A stretch of 64,000 bases of DNA from Agapetus fuscipes (GCA_951799405.1 OX637335.1:22820342-22884341), one strand, 5' to 3'; positions 52,727 through 62,621 are shown, numbered from the stretch's first letter. Notes: a model not told the origin generated them from the letters alone. Numbers and translations are program-made.

Positions 52727-52790
52727 TTACGAGTTGATTTATTTCCTCGAGCGCTTTCGGTGTTATCACACCATTATCAAGATATAGACT
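52727..52790 (-). repeat. Short repeat shared with 45591
   Basis: Complement of ATAACACCGAAAGCGCTCG and AGGAAATAAATCAACTCG. It supplies the AATAAA downstream of the exon-like block at 52831. Confidence 0.55.
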
Positions 52791-52830
52791 TGTTTTTTTT
52801 TCAATTATTGAGAAACGATGTAAACACAAG

Positions 52831-53020
52831 TTACGGCTTTGGTTTCTGTTGACCACTGCGTGCATCATATTGCGGGAAATCGAAGAAGCCAGCTCCATTG
52901 AGTGCTCTGCCTCCCATCAAGTAGTTCATCATCACACAATGACGTAACCTTCGCGTGCCGTGGGCATTGTCTGATTGGACGAAGGCCGCGCAGTCCAAGG
53001 CCGACCTGATCCTCCGCCAC
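52831..53020 (-). CDS. Possible exon, unknown protein
   Basis: The most GC-rich unique block in the window. On the minus strand a good acceptor (GTTGGACTGTTTGCAG) leads into a frame reading RRIRSALDCAAFVQSDNAHG, RRLRHCVMMNYLMGGRALNG and FFDFPQYDARSGQQKPKP with TAA. A possible donor GCC/GTAACT overlaps the stop. A second frame (from VAEDQVGLGLRGLRP) ends earlier at TGA. Base composition and length favour a real exon. I do not recognise the protein. One base at the start completes a codon in the first frame. Confidence 0.45.
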
Positions 53021-53189
53021 CTGCAAACAGTCCAACAGAGTATGCTTGCATAAAATACTGCGCAATAAAGAGACACAGATCTGATGCAAAATTTTGCTCC
53101 CTTGAAGTCATTTCCTATTGGAGTTTGTTGCAGAAACAGCTGTCTGAGTTTTCCTAATTTCTCTCAGTGTATAGGAGTTTTAAGCTTAC

Positions 53190-53280
53190 AAGGCTGGCTG
53201 ATGATGCTGGAGAGTTGCTCTCCGGGATCTGTTGCCGTGGTCTGTGAGAGCTGGAGCTTTCACAGTTTCATTAAGATCAT
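53190..53280 (+). repeat. Structured repeat shared with 26458
   Basis: GGCTGATGATGCTGGAGAG, TGTTGCCGTGGTC and GAGCTGGAGCTTTC in the same order and spacing. Confidence 0.55.
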
Positions 53281-53298
53281 AAAAAAAAAAAAAAAAAT

Positions 53299-53549
53299 TA
53301 GGCTGATTTATTTGGTGAGCGCTGTTTTTGTGTGTATCACACCTCAAGAGCCCTCTGCGAGCTTGGTCGTCGCTGTAGAAAGCGCCAATTCTCAAGCAAG
53401 ACCCAGTTGTTGTAAGGCTGGATGGACCTTTGATGACCGGTCTTTGGTAAAGGTTTATGAATTTTTCAACCCAGCGAAGAGCAAATTTGAAAATATAAAT
53501 GGTATGTTTTTTGTGCTCCGCCGGGATTCGAACCCACGACCTTCCAGTT
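53299..53549 (-). repeat. SINE-B copy, B2 tail, head cut
   Basis: Ends within the tRNA head at GACCTTCCAGTTC; box A is lost. Confidence 0.88.
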
Positions 53550-53554
53550 CATTT

Positions 53555-53640
53555 TCATTCATTTCACACATTTCATTATTTCACTTTCACGCTGAAGAAG
53601 TCCATCGTAAACATGGGTGAAACGTCATAGTTTCCGCTCG
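53555..53640 (-). repeat. Structured repeat end
   Basis: CACTTTCACGCTGAAGAAG, then GGTGAAACGTCATAG. The first word is the complement of 26552-26570. Confidence 0.45.
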
Positions 53641-53654
53641 TTCTTGAGTTGTAT

Positions 53655-53883
53655 TATAAAATCTAAGTTACAAATATATATTAACAGACACGTGTAAGCT
53701 AGCGCTTACAAATGCTGCATGTATAGTGTGTGCTTACAATTCAAAAACCAAACCTCAAATGAATATATATGTTAAACCCTGCAACTTTTACCGATCTTCC
53801 TTGAAACAGGGGTGACATTGGCAAAGTGAACCATTTCTACAGAATGGGTAGTCAGCTTCATACCAACCTATAAGTTAATGGAT
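53655..53883 (-). repeat. SINE-A copy
   Basis: AAAATCTAAGTTACAAAT to CCAACCTATAAGTTAA; about 30 bases lost near the tail. Confidence 0.85.
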
Positions 53884-54025
53884 CTCAATATTATTATAAA
53901 TCCATTTTTTCGGGGCAAAGTCGTATTCAAAAAGTCGAAACAGGGAATTTTGTACTTATTAATGACTGGTGTTTTTTTTGTTCTTTTATATCACCATCGC
54001 CCTTGAGATGGTCCTGGACCATTAA

Positions 54026-54295
54026 ATGGCGCCACAGGAAATAATAAATCCTCCATCATCAATCAATCCCATCTACACCACGAATGTCACTCTCCTTGCC
54101 GCATTTTTTTTCTGCTTCATCACAGATCGAGCCACCGATCTTTATACTGTCGATAATATTACAGAGACGAAACAATCAGAAGTGATTTTAAACGGAACCT
54201 GTTCTACGTTACCTCTCGTAACTTTCACCAGCTGTTACCTTTGTATGTGTGTGTGTGTGCGTTCACAGTTCTTGAGTGTGTCTGCTTGTTTATGA
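54026..54295 (+). other. ATG-led frame of fair quality
   Basis: 89 codons, MAPQEIINPPSSINPIYTTN, one hydrophobic stretch (LLAAFFFCFIT) and two N-glycosylation-type motifs. An in-frame stop directly precedes the ATG. It passes into a (GT)n-like run. No splice support. Confidence 0.2.
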
Positions 54296-54299
54296 ATTA

Positions 54300-54937
54300 C
54301 TTTGTATACAACAAGGTGTATAAAATAATACTGTACTGTATAGATATAATATATACAATATCAGTAGCGAACATGGTAACTTTGTAGTATGGTTGGCATT
54401 TTTAAAATAGATTGTGATTAGGTGCACGGCGAAGTTGACTTACTTTATTCGCAAAGTTGCAAGCTTATAGATACGGCACCGTGCAAATTGATTAACCTAA
54501 CCCAACCTAACCTAAATATGGATAAGTTTATGACAAAAAGTAAAGCAACATAAATAATAATACAAAATCACATTAACAAACTTACCAGCGGCTGCTGATC
54601 AATAACTAGACAAATCAAAGGCTCCTGACATGGTAAAGGTAGCTCCAAGGTAAAGATGCATAGTTTGTAGCCAGAAAAAATAAGGATGAATGCGTGGTTC
54701 TATAAAATGCATGCTCTTGAAAACTCTGAATGTTTACCACTACATTTCCATTGATGTTTAATATGAAGTGCAAACAAAAACATCGTCAACCAATTTCTAG
54801 AAAGAAGGTAGGCAGCTGTTTTTCTTAATTTGGTCATAAAAACTGACACGTTGAAAGATGTATAAAAATGTGTATAATAGCTGCATGTAGTACTAAATAT
54901 TTTTAAGAGGCAACAATCCGATTAGATAGTAGTTGCT
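54300..54937. other. No firm feature
   Basis: Includes an inverted pair GTGCACGGCGAA / GGCACCGTGCAAA (54422-54490) directly left of AACCTAACCCAACCTAACC. Confidence 0.4.
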
Positions 54938-55090
54938 GGGGGGGTCGAAGGAGCCTTGCGCTATCGACAATAACTTCGACCCTGGTTGAACAGATGTCAT
55001 TGCATGCACATAAGCTTCTACTTTTGCATCAAGACAACTGGCCAGGCAAAAAGTTGGTAAATTGCATTCTTCTTCATAAATCTATTGACG
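54938..55090 (+). repeat. SINE-D copy, head lost
   Basis: ACTTCGACCCTGGTTGAAC to AATTGCATTCTTCTTC, forward orientation. Confidence 0.75.
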
Positions 55091-55218
55091 AAAAAAATAT
55101 GTTCAGAATTTTCATGATTTTTTTTATGACAAAGTTGTTCAAGGGCTCTTTAGCCACGGTTGTTCCCAAATCCAAAAATATTTTTAAATGATTTCATCTT
55201 TCGATTTTCTTTCTACAG

Positions 55219-55298
55219 ATTCCGATACTGAAAAGGTTTTTGTCAACCATACCACGATCAATACTGATTTAACTACACACTTAAAGATATTTTATTAA
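55219..55298 (+). other. Possible terminal exon
   Basis: A textbook acceptor TCGATTTTCTTTCTACAG. After two bases one frame reads SDTEKVFVNHTTINTDLTTH, LKIFY, stop. The frame starting directly reads IPILKRFLSTIPRSILI, stop. No poly(A) signal follows closely. Confidence 0.25.
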
Positions 55299-55390
55299 TA
55301 GTGCGGCAATACCTCTGTACTCTAACATACTGCTTGTCACTGATTACGGTGACTAAAAAAAATACATCAGTGAATATTAAAGTATTCACA

Positions 55391-55656
55391 CTAGCAATAT
55401 ATAATGGTAATCCACATTGGTATGCCATACAAAAAACATCCGAATGAATAATATTTTTTCTTCATCAGAGCTCTAGGTCTGGCTTGCAGAGATTTCACAT
55501 TCTTCAAACGCGTAAGCCAAAAGTGACGCGTAGACGAAACAATAATTAACTCTACCTGTTCCTTACAATACATTATATTGCTTTCAAATCTGATGTAAAG
55601 ATCATCTCTGTTTTTATGCTCTGTCATCATCTCAATCATCAACAATTTTATTGGAT
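55391..55656 (-). other. Protein-like segment with splice signals
   Basis: Minus strand. An acceptor-like TATGTTATTATAG is followed by PIKLLMIEMMTEHKNRDDLY, IRFESNIMYCKEQ, then a donor-like GAACAG/GTAGAG at 55556. The frame also stays open past the donor to TAG at 55391. The first 33 codons are the most protein-like. Lies upstream, on the same strand, of the block at 52831. Confidence 0.3.
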
Positions 55657-55669
55657 CTATAATAACATA

Positions 55670-56245
55670 TATTTAATTTGATTTTTTATATTTTGTATTT
55701 CTTTCAGATAACTTTGATTTTATTTTTTTGTATATTTTTATTTATTTTGATTTTTGATTTATATTTCTCTTTGGTGACTTTGATTTTATTTTTATTTTTT
55801 GTACATTCTGATTTGATTTGGTTCTTGACTTGTATGTCTCTCTGCTAACTTTCATTTTTATTTTTTTACAGTTCTTGTGATAGGTAATTATTTTGCTTTA
55901 TTTAACATTTAACATATATATATATATATTTTTTTTTAAATATATTTTTAATTGTGATTTATTTACAGCTAAGTATTTCTAATTTATGTTTACTATTTGC
56001 ATAGACTGTTTTTTCTTTTGTTTTTCTTTTCTTCTCTCTATTTTTATGGGATTTATACTTATGTAATTTATCATTTTGTTGTATACTTTTTTATCCCAGA
56101 TTGCTTTTAATTGTAGCTCTCATCTATATTATTTGTGTTTTCTTTTTTTGCTTGTTATTTACTTTTGTTTTTTCTCTTCTTTGTTTTCAAGGTTTTTCTT
56201 TTTAAGCATGTATGTAAAAGGCACAATGTGTAGTTGAAATAAATA
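55670..56245 (+). other. T-rich tract, possibly a LINE 3' UTR
   Basis: Over 500 bases rich in TTTTGATTTTATTT-type words, closing with AATAAATAAATAAA. This looks like an old LINE 3' UTR and tail, but no coding part is attached on the left. Confidence 0.35.
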
Positions 56246-56249
56246 AATA

Positions 56250-56545
56250 AAAATGTGTTTCAAGACCCAAACATAGTGTCGGTAATGAAATCCAGAAGAC
56301 TCCAGTGGGCCGGACATGTAGCACGTGCAGAGGACTCCAGGATCATCAGAACAGTCTTGGATGGTGTCCCCTCAGGTGTTAGACCACTCGGACGTTCCAG
56401 GATGCGGTGGGCAGACAATTTCGAAGCTGACGCCGAAGTTCTGGGAGTGAGGGGACCATGGAGGGAAGTAGGGCGAGACAGAGAGTCATGGAGAATTGTA
56501 GTGCGGGAGGCCCTAAGCCTTCAAGGCTTTTCAGCCTAAGAAAGC
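56250..56545 (+). mobile_element. LINE 3' end, different family
   Basis: Reads VMKSRRLQWAGHVARAEDSR, GRSRMRWADNFEAD and RESWRIVVREALSLQGFSA then stop. RLQWAGHVAR is the hallmark of RTE/R1-like ORF2 C-termini. An open 94 codons. Confidence 0.88.
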
Positions 56546-56561
56546 AAAGCAAGCGATAATA

Positions 56562-56856
56562 ACATAATCTAAGTTGCAAAGATTTAAATAGAAAATTCAT
56601 ATGAAATGCATGCCCACAAGCAGACACGTGTATCTAAGTGCGTGGTTACAAATGCTGCATATGTATTTACAAATTAAAATTCAAGCCTCAAATTAATATA
56701 CACCCTGCAACTTTTGCTGACCTTTCCTGAAACATGGGTGACATTGGCATAGTAAACCATTTTGTACAGTCTGGGGACATGGTCAACAAAGGGGATGAAT
56801 TGGGTGCTAATATGTTGTTAATAAACTGGTCAGTCTCATACCAACCTATTAGGCAA
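56562..56856 (-). repeat. SINE-A copy with 52 extra bases
   Basis: Complete, but between TTTGTACAGTCTGG and TGGTCAGTCTCATACC lies ACATGGTCAACAAAGG...TTGTTAATAAAC (56776-56827), unlike any family member. Confidence 0.88.
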
Positions 56857-57023
56857 TTTCACTATATAAAACAAACAATCACTGAGTATAATAATAATAA
56901 ATATAACATACAAAACATCTATAAGAAAGAATTGAAAACTTAAAAGCCTTAGCATTATAAATACGAGTATAATCAATCCTGGTAAACAGATATGTACTCC
57001 ATCTTTTAACTATTATGTAAGTA

Positions 57024-57244
57024 TTATTAAGAAATAGTACAAACTTTGTTTAGTTCTACTTTATTTATTTTTATTTAGTTACAAACAAAAATAACGAGTT
57101 GTGACCGGTTTCGGCCTCTTGGCCATCCTTTCTCTGAGGATGGCCAAGAGGCCGAAACCGGTCACAACTCGTTATTTTTGTTTGTAACTAAATAAAAATA
57201 AATAAAGTAGAACTAAACAAAGTTTGTACTATTTTTTAATAATT
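57024..57244. repeat. Near-perfect 220-bp palindrome
   Basis: Arms of about 105 bases with a 7-base loop TTCTCTG (57130-57136). One mismatch near the outer ends. The stem includes ACCGGTTTCGGCCTC. Confidence 0.95.
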
Positions 57245-57810
57245 AAAATGGAGTTCTACAATGTTTCCGCTAAAACTTTTCAAAAATTATTATGTAAGTT
57301 TTCCAAATTTTTGTAACAAAAAAAGTTATTGCCTCTACAACATTTCATACAAAATGAATACACTTAGGTACATACTTCCTTACTTAGTAAAAATTTGTAT
57401 TCAGTCATACTTGACGTATTGGTGCTATTTTTGTATTATATATATTGTTGTATTATTGACTCATTCTAACGTCCGAGAGCCACATAAAACTACAATATAT
57501 GTCGGTATGAATGGAATAATCAATGTAAGATAGGTCAAGAACTCACAGAAGCCAAGAATGGATTTTTGCAAATTTTCTCATCTTGCTGTAAATAATTTTT
57601 GTACACATTCACATCTTACATAACTGCTATTTATAAATCCTGAATGAATCAAAACCTGCCGACAGGTACAAAATAAATAAGTAAACATTCTGGTAACACC
57701 TATCATGACATCATCACTTTTCTGTTGACATGGTAATTTTGTCTTCAGTAGAATTTCTACAATTTTTTCTTCTCAGTTTCCTATGCCTCGTGAAACATAG
57801 ACCGCCTTAT
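57245..57810. other. No firm feature
   Basis: An ATG-led 90-codon frame at 57261 is Tyr/Ile/Leu/Cys-rich, as AT-rich DNA gives by chance. Confidence 0.3.
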
Positions 57811-57918
57811 TCATAAAAAGGTTTTAATTTTTAAACCAGTATAAGGTCGGTTTTCCCATATTAATAAGTTGGTGTAATTCCGGTTTTGGGTTCAACCAAT
57901 CTAATGAATAAGGCCGAA
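57811..57918. mobile_element. Small MITE
   Basis: Inverted ends GACCGCCTTATTCAT and ATGAATAAGGCCG. About 108 bp. Duplication not clear. Confidence 0.55.
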
Positions 57919-57957
57919 AGATTGTCAAATAATAATAAGTTGTATAAATGCCTAGTT

Positions 57958-58155
57958 GGCACAGCTAAGCTGCATATTTAGTGTGTATACAATTCTGTAT
58001 CATGTGAACATGTCTAACCCATTTATTTACACAGGTAATCTGGTCATCTTTTCTCTAGCTACGTACGTGTTTTAAGTGTCAATTCCTGTTCTATACAAAT
58101 AAAAGTAGGTTTCCACTTTTATGAGGGCTTAGCCTTGCTTGCCAGTATTTGCAAA
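57958..58155 (-). repeat. SINE-C remnant, very old
   Basis: CACAGCTAAGCTGCATAT at the 3' end, TTATTTACACAGGTAA in the middle, GAGGGCTTAGCCTTGC near the body. The head is lost. Confidence 0.5.
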
Positions 58156-58183
58156 AAAAAACCACTAACACTATAATTAATCA

Positions 58184-58465
58184 TCCGGTCCGTACTCTTG
58201 TGGAAACAATTCAGACTCGTTAGTGGAAGGTTGTGGTTCCGAATCCCGGCGGAGCACAAAAAATATACTATTTATATTTTCAAATATGCTCTTCGCTGGG
58301 TTGAAAAAGTCAAATACCTTTACCAAAGACCGGTCACCAAACATCCATCCAGCCTTGCAGTAACCGGGTCATGCCTGAGAATTGACGCTTTCTATAGCAA
58401 CGACCAAGCTAGCAGGGGGCTCTTGAGGTGTGACCGAATAAATAATCATAATATTATTATTTATT
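58184..58465 (+). repeat. SINE-B copy, B2 tail
   Basis: Head CCGGTCCGTACTCTTGTGG with altered box A, box B GGTTCCGAATCCC, tail ATAATCATAATATTATT. Confidence 0.85.
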
Positions 58466-58467
58466 AT

Positions 58468-58562
58468 CATCATCATCATGAGCTCAACAACCCTTGGCTG
58501 AATCCAGGATTCTCCTCCACTCTCGCCTGTCCATCTCCTTTGCTCTCCAGCCAAGGCTGGAA
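58468..58562 (-). mobile_element. LINE 3' end with (ATG)n tail
   Basis: The minus strand reads a Trp-less RRWTGESGGESWI/GFSQGLL end then ATGATGATGATG, of the same general kind as 1482-2008. Confidence 0.5.
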
Positions 58563-58714
58563 GTCTCATCACCACGGTAATTCTTACCTACCGAATATCG
58601 GTAATATTTGTTTGAACACTAATCAGCTGTTCACTTTCAACCATCTTGTATTGACAGGTCTTCATACAAATATTACCGATATTCGGTAGGTAAGAATTAC
58701 CGTGGTGATGAGAC
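58563..58714. mobile_element. Fold-back element, 152 bp
   Basis: GTCTCATCACCACGGTAATT at the left is perfectly inverted at the right over about 49 bases, with a 54-base centre. Pairing continues outward through GGCTGG, so arms may reach 60 bases. Confidence 0.88.
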
Positions 58715-58833
58715 TACCAGCCCAGGTGTCTATGAAACTGTGGTCAATACTCAATAAAAAAGTATCTGTTTTAACTTGTAAAGTAAAAAGTAAAAAATCG
58801 TATTTATGGTATGTATATGGTATGCATGTATGT

Positions 58834-59096
58834 ATTTCTTGACTTATAGGTTGGTATAAGGCTGACCACCCATACTGTAAAAAATGGTTCACTTTCCCAA
58901 TGTTGCCAACCTTCCCTGTTTCAGGGAAGGTTGGCAAAAGTTGTGGGGCTTATGTTCATTTGAGGTTTGGATTTTATTTGTAAGTACGCATTCAGCATTT
59001 GTAAGCGCGAACTACACGTGTTGGTTTGTGGGCATACATCTGATAGCTTTAAATGAATATATCCTTGCAACTTAGATTATAGATTATTATTATATA
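58834..59096 (+). repeat. SINE-A copy, full length
   Basis: TTTCTTGACTTATAGG to ACTTAGATTATAGATTATTA. AACCTTCCCTGTTTCAGGGAAGGTT makes a small internal hairpin here. Confidence 0.9.
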
Positions 59097-59111
59097 TTTG
59101 CCGCAACATAA

Positions 59112-59358
59112 CGCACGTTTAATAATAAAGAGCAATAACTCAAAAAACAATAATGTTGGGAAATCACGTTTGAAGTTCAGACAACCAGTACAACTTGTAT
59201 GGGATGAAAAAGGCGGCCGATGTTTTATCTCGGTCATATTCGTCCAAATTGAACGGCTGTCGCATTCTACCTATTCTTCTCGCATTGTTCTTGCGTTTTA
59301 TTACAAAATCTCGATTTTCCCAATTTTCGAGTTATTTCTCTTTATTATTAAACGTGCG
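59112..59358. mobile_element. 247-bp MITE, family of 35536
   Basis: ATAA duplicated at 59108-59111 and 59359-59362. Ends CGCACGTTTAATAATAAAG. The body words AACGTGATTTCCC and CGGCCGATGTTTTATCTCGG are shared with the nested copy. Confidence 0.85.
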
Positions 59359-59369
59359 ATAAGTTGTGC

Positions 59370-59875
59370 CAAGTGTCTCAAGTGCACATGCACCGAGATG
59401 CACCGAGCTCGTACTAAATGTGTACTCAGTACCTGCATCAAATACTCATACATCGCGTAAACAGAAAAAAAAAAAAAATGTAAACTAAAACAATCGTTAG
59501 GGGCGCTCTTGTACCTCATATAGAATTTTCTTTCTACGTGATTGTTCAGTATTTACTCAAGTTGTTTTTACTCTAGTGCAGTTTTATACTTGTGTGTCGT
59601 AATAGCGTTAGGTATTATTAGTACACAAAGCCAGAGGAAAACGACAGTAATGCACGAGTACATAGAGGCGATATAAATAGAACAAGAATACATAGTAAGC
59701 CAATTCATCTTTATTGAGCGAAGCGAGTGCAATCATTACATAGAAACTTCTAGAATATAAACTATTGGAAATTCTGAGAACAGTCTAGTCTATTGAAGAC
59801 TATGTATAATTTATAGTGAATATAATTCTAGGTGTACTCGTACATAGGTAGAAGACTTATAAAGACATCGCATGT
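59370..59875. other. No firm feature
   Basis: Unremarkable sequence; GAGCGAAGCGAG at 59718 is the only eye-catching word. Confidence 0.4.
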
Positions 59876-60092
59876 CGCTGGTATGGTCGAACGGATAAGG
59901 CGTTGTCACTCGAATTTGCGTTGTTGAAACAAACGCAAGTTCGAACTCCGCCTGCGCCGTGTCCTATTGACAACAATTTTGAACCTAGTTCAACGGATGT
60001 CATTGGATAATTATCAATTCATAATTAATTAAAATCCTAAATATTTAATTATTAATTGTTTATGTTAATGCCTGTTTTTGTCCAAGAAAAAT
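59876..60092 (+). repeat. tRNA-headed SINE related to D
   Basis: TGGTCGAACGGATAAGG (box A) and AAGTTCGAACTCCG (box B) with an A-rich loop between. The body TTGAACCTAGTTCAACGG and ATGTCATTGGATAATTATC equals the D body. The head differs from other D copies. Confidence 0.7.
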
Positions 60093-60165
60093 AGGGCATA
60101 GGCAAAGTGAACCATTTTTACAGTATGGGTGGTCAGCTTCATACCAACCTATAAGTCAAGGAATG
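60092..60165 (-). repeat. SINE-A 5' end
   Basis: GGCAAAGTGAACCATTT to TATAAGTCAAGGAATGC. Confidence 0.8.
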
Positions 60166-60297
60166 CAAATAATAAATAACATTTAAGTATAAAAAAAAAA
60201 AAAACCTTAAAAAGAAACCTGTACAAAAAGGCTATAATTTCCTATATAAAAAATGTAAGAAAATAATAAACCAACATTACAAATCAACATTGCAGAT

Positions 60298-60405
60298 TAG
60301 CCGCCACTTCTACCTGTCCTTGCATACTTCTTTCATTTCATCCAGAGTCATAACCTTTTTCATACACGCCCTCCTTTTATTATGACTCTGGATATCCCAT
60401 TCAGT
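60298..60405 (-). mobile_element. LINE fragment
   Basis: GCCACTTCTACCTGTCC, TTTCATTTCATCCAG and CTGGATATCCCATTC match 36835-36925. Cut on both sides. Confidence 0.7.
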
Positions 60406-60409
60406 CTTT

Positions 60410-60648
60410 GAGTTACAAAATACTGGTTTGAATTACAAAAATGACAGTCGAAATAGTTTTTAAGTAAATTGGTAAGAAATATTTTCATTCGTATAATAAT
60501 TTAAAGTCAATCAGCACAGAATAAAGAAAAAAATAATAGTAACTGTGTCATATAATAATCGAGGTATCCAATACGAAAAATAAACAGTTAAATAATTAAT
60601 AACAACAAAAATGTGAATAATTTTATGTAGGGAAGTACAAAATTACTG
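60410..60648. other. AT-rich spacer
   Basis: Nothing recognised. Confidence 0.5.
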
Positions 60649-60837
60649 CAGTACCCCGAGTACGAGTTTTTAATGAATACTGTAAGCATCGAGGATTCGA
60701 GAAAAATGTATGTAAACTTGAAAAGCACCTCTAGCAAATAAAGTTTCGTAACTTGTTTCCCCAGGTGTTCAATATAAGTTTACATACATTTTTCTCGAGT
60801 ACTCGATACTTGCTAAAAACTCGTACTCGGGGTACTG
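60649..60837. mobile_element. 189-bp MITE, relative of 35303 and 19060
   Basis: Ends CAGTACCCCGAGTACGAG, perfectly inverted at the right. Inner arms TTCGAGAAAAATGTATGT pair. TACTG occurs at both edges and could be TIR or duplication. Confidence 0.85.
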
Positions 60838-61034
60838 ATTTGCATTTCCCTGGCACGCTCTGTGAACAATTGGGCAACACAGATTTTACGACGGTTTTTT
60901 GGCTTTTAGCACTCGGCTGCGAGAAAGTAAGCCACATGTTCGGATATGGTTTTTTTCTGCAATATTAACAGTTTAAAATGAAAGTAATGAATTAATTAAA
61001 GTAATGAACAACGTGTGTCTTGTGCGCATATAGG
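60838..61034. other. Unique GC-richer patch
   Basis: 60841-60965 is open on both strands (plus: CEQLGNTDFTTVFWLLALG; minus: NMWLTFSQPSAKSQKTVVKS). Cannot decide; no splice support. Confidence 0.25.
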
Positions 61035-61039
61035 TATAA

Positions 61040-61453
61040 TAATTTATTAGGATGATTTATTTGGTGAGCGCTGTTTTTGTGTGTATCACACCTCAAGAGC
61101 CCTCTGCGAGCTTGGTCGTCGCTGTAGAAAGCGCCAATTCTCAAGCAAGACCCAGTTGTTGTAAGGTTGGATGGATCTATTAGTGCCCGGTCTTTGGTAC
61201 AGGTTTGTGAATTTTTCAAGAGCACATTCGAAATATAAATGGTATATTTTTGTGCTCCGCCGGGATCCGAATCCACAACCCTCCATTTACGAGTCCGAAG
61301 TGCTGCCACTGGACTACGGACCGGTCCAAGATGCCAACGACACGCGGTGTAGGTACCTGAGCGGTAACCCATCCAAGTACTATCCGCGCCCAATGTTGCT
61401 TAACTTCGGCGATCTATGGGATCCGGTGCTTTCAACATGGTAACGTCGTTGAC
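61040..61453 (-). mobile_element. 5S-tRNA-B2 composite SINE
   Basis: B2 tail at the left (ATTAGGATGATTTATTTGG), tRNA head near 61265-61325, 5S copy to 61453. About 30 bases of body are deleted near TTTTTCAAGAGC. Confidence 0.9.
61327..61453 (-). pseudogene. 5S rRNA-derived head
   Basis: Full-length 5S copy, start GTCAACGACGTTACC on the minus strand, with control words AAGTTAAGCAACATTGGG and TACTTGGATGGGTTACCGC. A short GTAC-type insertion lies in the 3' stem. Confidence 0.9.
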
Positions 61454-61501
61454 AGGTATTGTATGTACTCGTATGTAGGCTATATTTATAGTTATTGTGT
61501 A

Positions 61502-61750
61502 TATCCTTGACTTATAGGTTGGTATGAGGCTGAGCACCCATACTGTAAAAATGGTTCACTTTGCCAATGTCACCCCTGTTTCAGGGAAGGTCGGCAAGAG
61601 TTGCAGGGCTTATGTTAATTTGAGATTGGGTTTTTTATATTGTAGGTCCATTTGCGGCATGTGTGAGCGCGAAATTATGTGTGTCTGCTTGTGGGAATGC
61701 GTTTAATATGAATCTCAAATGATACATATCTTTGCAACTTAGATTTAGAT
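61502..61750 (+). repeat. SINE-A copy, full length
   Basis: TATCCTTGACTTATAGG to CTTAGATTTAGATT. ATTGTG before (61491) and after (61749) may be a target duplication. Confidence 0.9.
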
Positions 61751-61959
61751 TGTGAGTACACCATTTTTTATGCAGCGTTTTTCATACTCATCCTCAATGT
61801 ACTCATCACTAAATTATTTGGAACACCTTAAAAGAGAATTTTGTCTAAATTTGCCATCGATCAGTACAACAAACATATATGGCGTACGTCTGTTTTTTCC
61901 ATAGTAACAAACGTACCATGAAATAGAATAGTAGGTAGACGACCAAGAGATGAGACACA

Positions 61960-62605
61960 AGATATTATCGTCAAACGTCCAATGGGAAATTGACGAAAGA
62001 ATTGGAAAAGCGCGCTAGTAGAGGAAGAAGTGTAATGGTAACGATTGGAATAATTGCAAAAAATAGGAAACTTACGAAGAATATGAGATTGGCGGTCCAC
62101 AATGGCATATTGGTTCCGACATTGATGTATGGAAGTGAGGCGTGGACAGTTAATGAATGTGAGCTGATTAAAGTATGTACGGTTGAAATGGCTAACCTGA
62201 GAGCAATGGCTGGAAAGACACTGAATGATAGAGTACGTAATGATTGGGTGATGAACGAGTGTGATATAAAAGAGAATATGAAAAAGTACGATGAGATGGT
62301 TCGGACATCTCGAAAGAATGGATGATGAACGACTAACGAAGTAAATGTACCTACAAAGGAAATGTTAGACGAAAGCGCGGAAGGGGAAGGCCGAGGAAGG
62401 AATGGTTAGACCAAATAGGTGAGATTGCGAAAGAATGGAATCTGCAGAGTGAGAATAAGAGAAGAGTATGTATGAAAAAGGTAATGAATATTGAGGAAAT
62501 GAAAGTGGTTTGTAAGGACAGAAAAAGTGAAGGCGCATCTGCGGAGGTACCGGCCACCCCAAGTGGAACGGCGGCAGGATACTGTTACAGTTACAGTAAA
62601 AAAAA
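61960..62605 (+). mobile_element. LINE 3' end with (CAGTTA)n tail
   Basis: Reads ELEKRASRGRSVMVTIGI, then NMRLAVHNGILVPTLMYGSE as at 23097. A 25-base deletion after KENM and a shift near 62340 break the frame. Ends ACTGTTACAGTTACAGT. About 95% like 23097. Confidence 0.92.
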
Positions 62606-62621
62606 CATAGACATTACGGTT

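Noticed and set aside
53084..53620. A 178-codon plus-strand protein
   Set aside because: Most of it is the translation of an inverted SINE-B and a T/A run; similar strings occur at every such copy.
34800..55656. One minus-strand gene made of all the exon-like pieces
   Set aside because: Their phases do not chain (for example 35900 ends two bases into a codon while 34743 is open only from a complete codon), and two pieces carry stops.
58198..58689. A 163-codon plus-strand protein
   Set aside because: It is SINE-B followed by a LINE tail and a fold-back arm.
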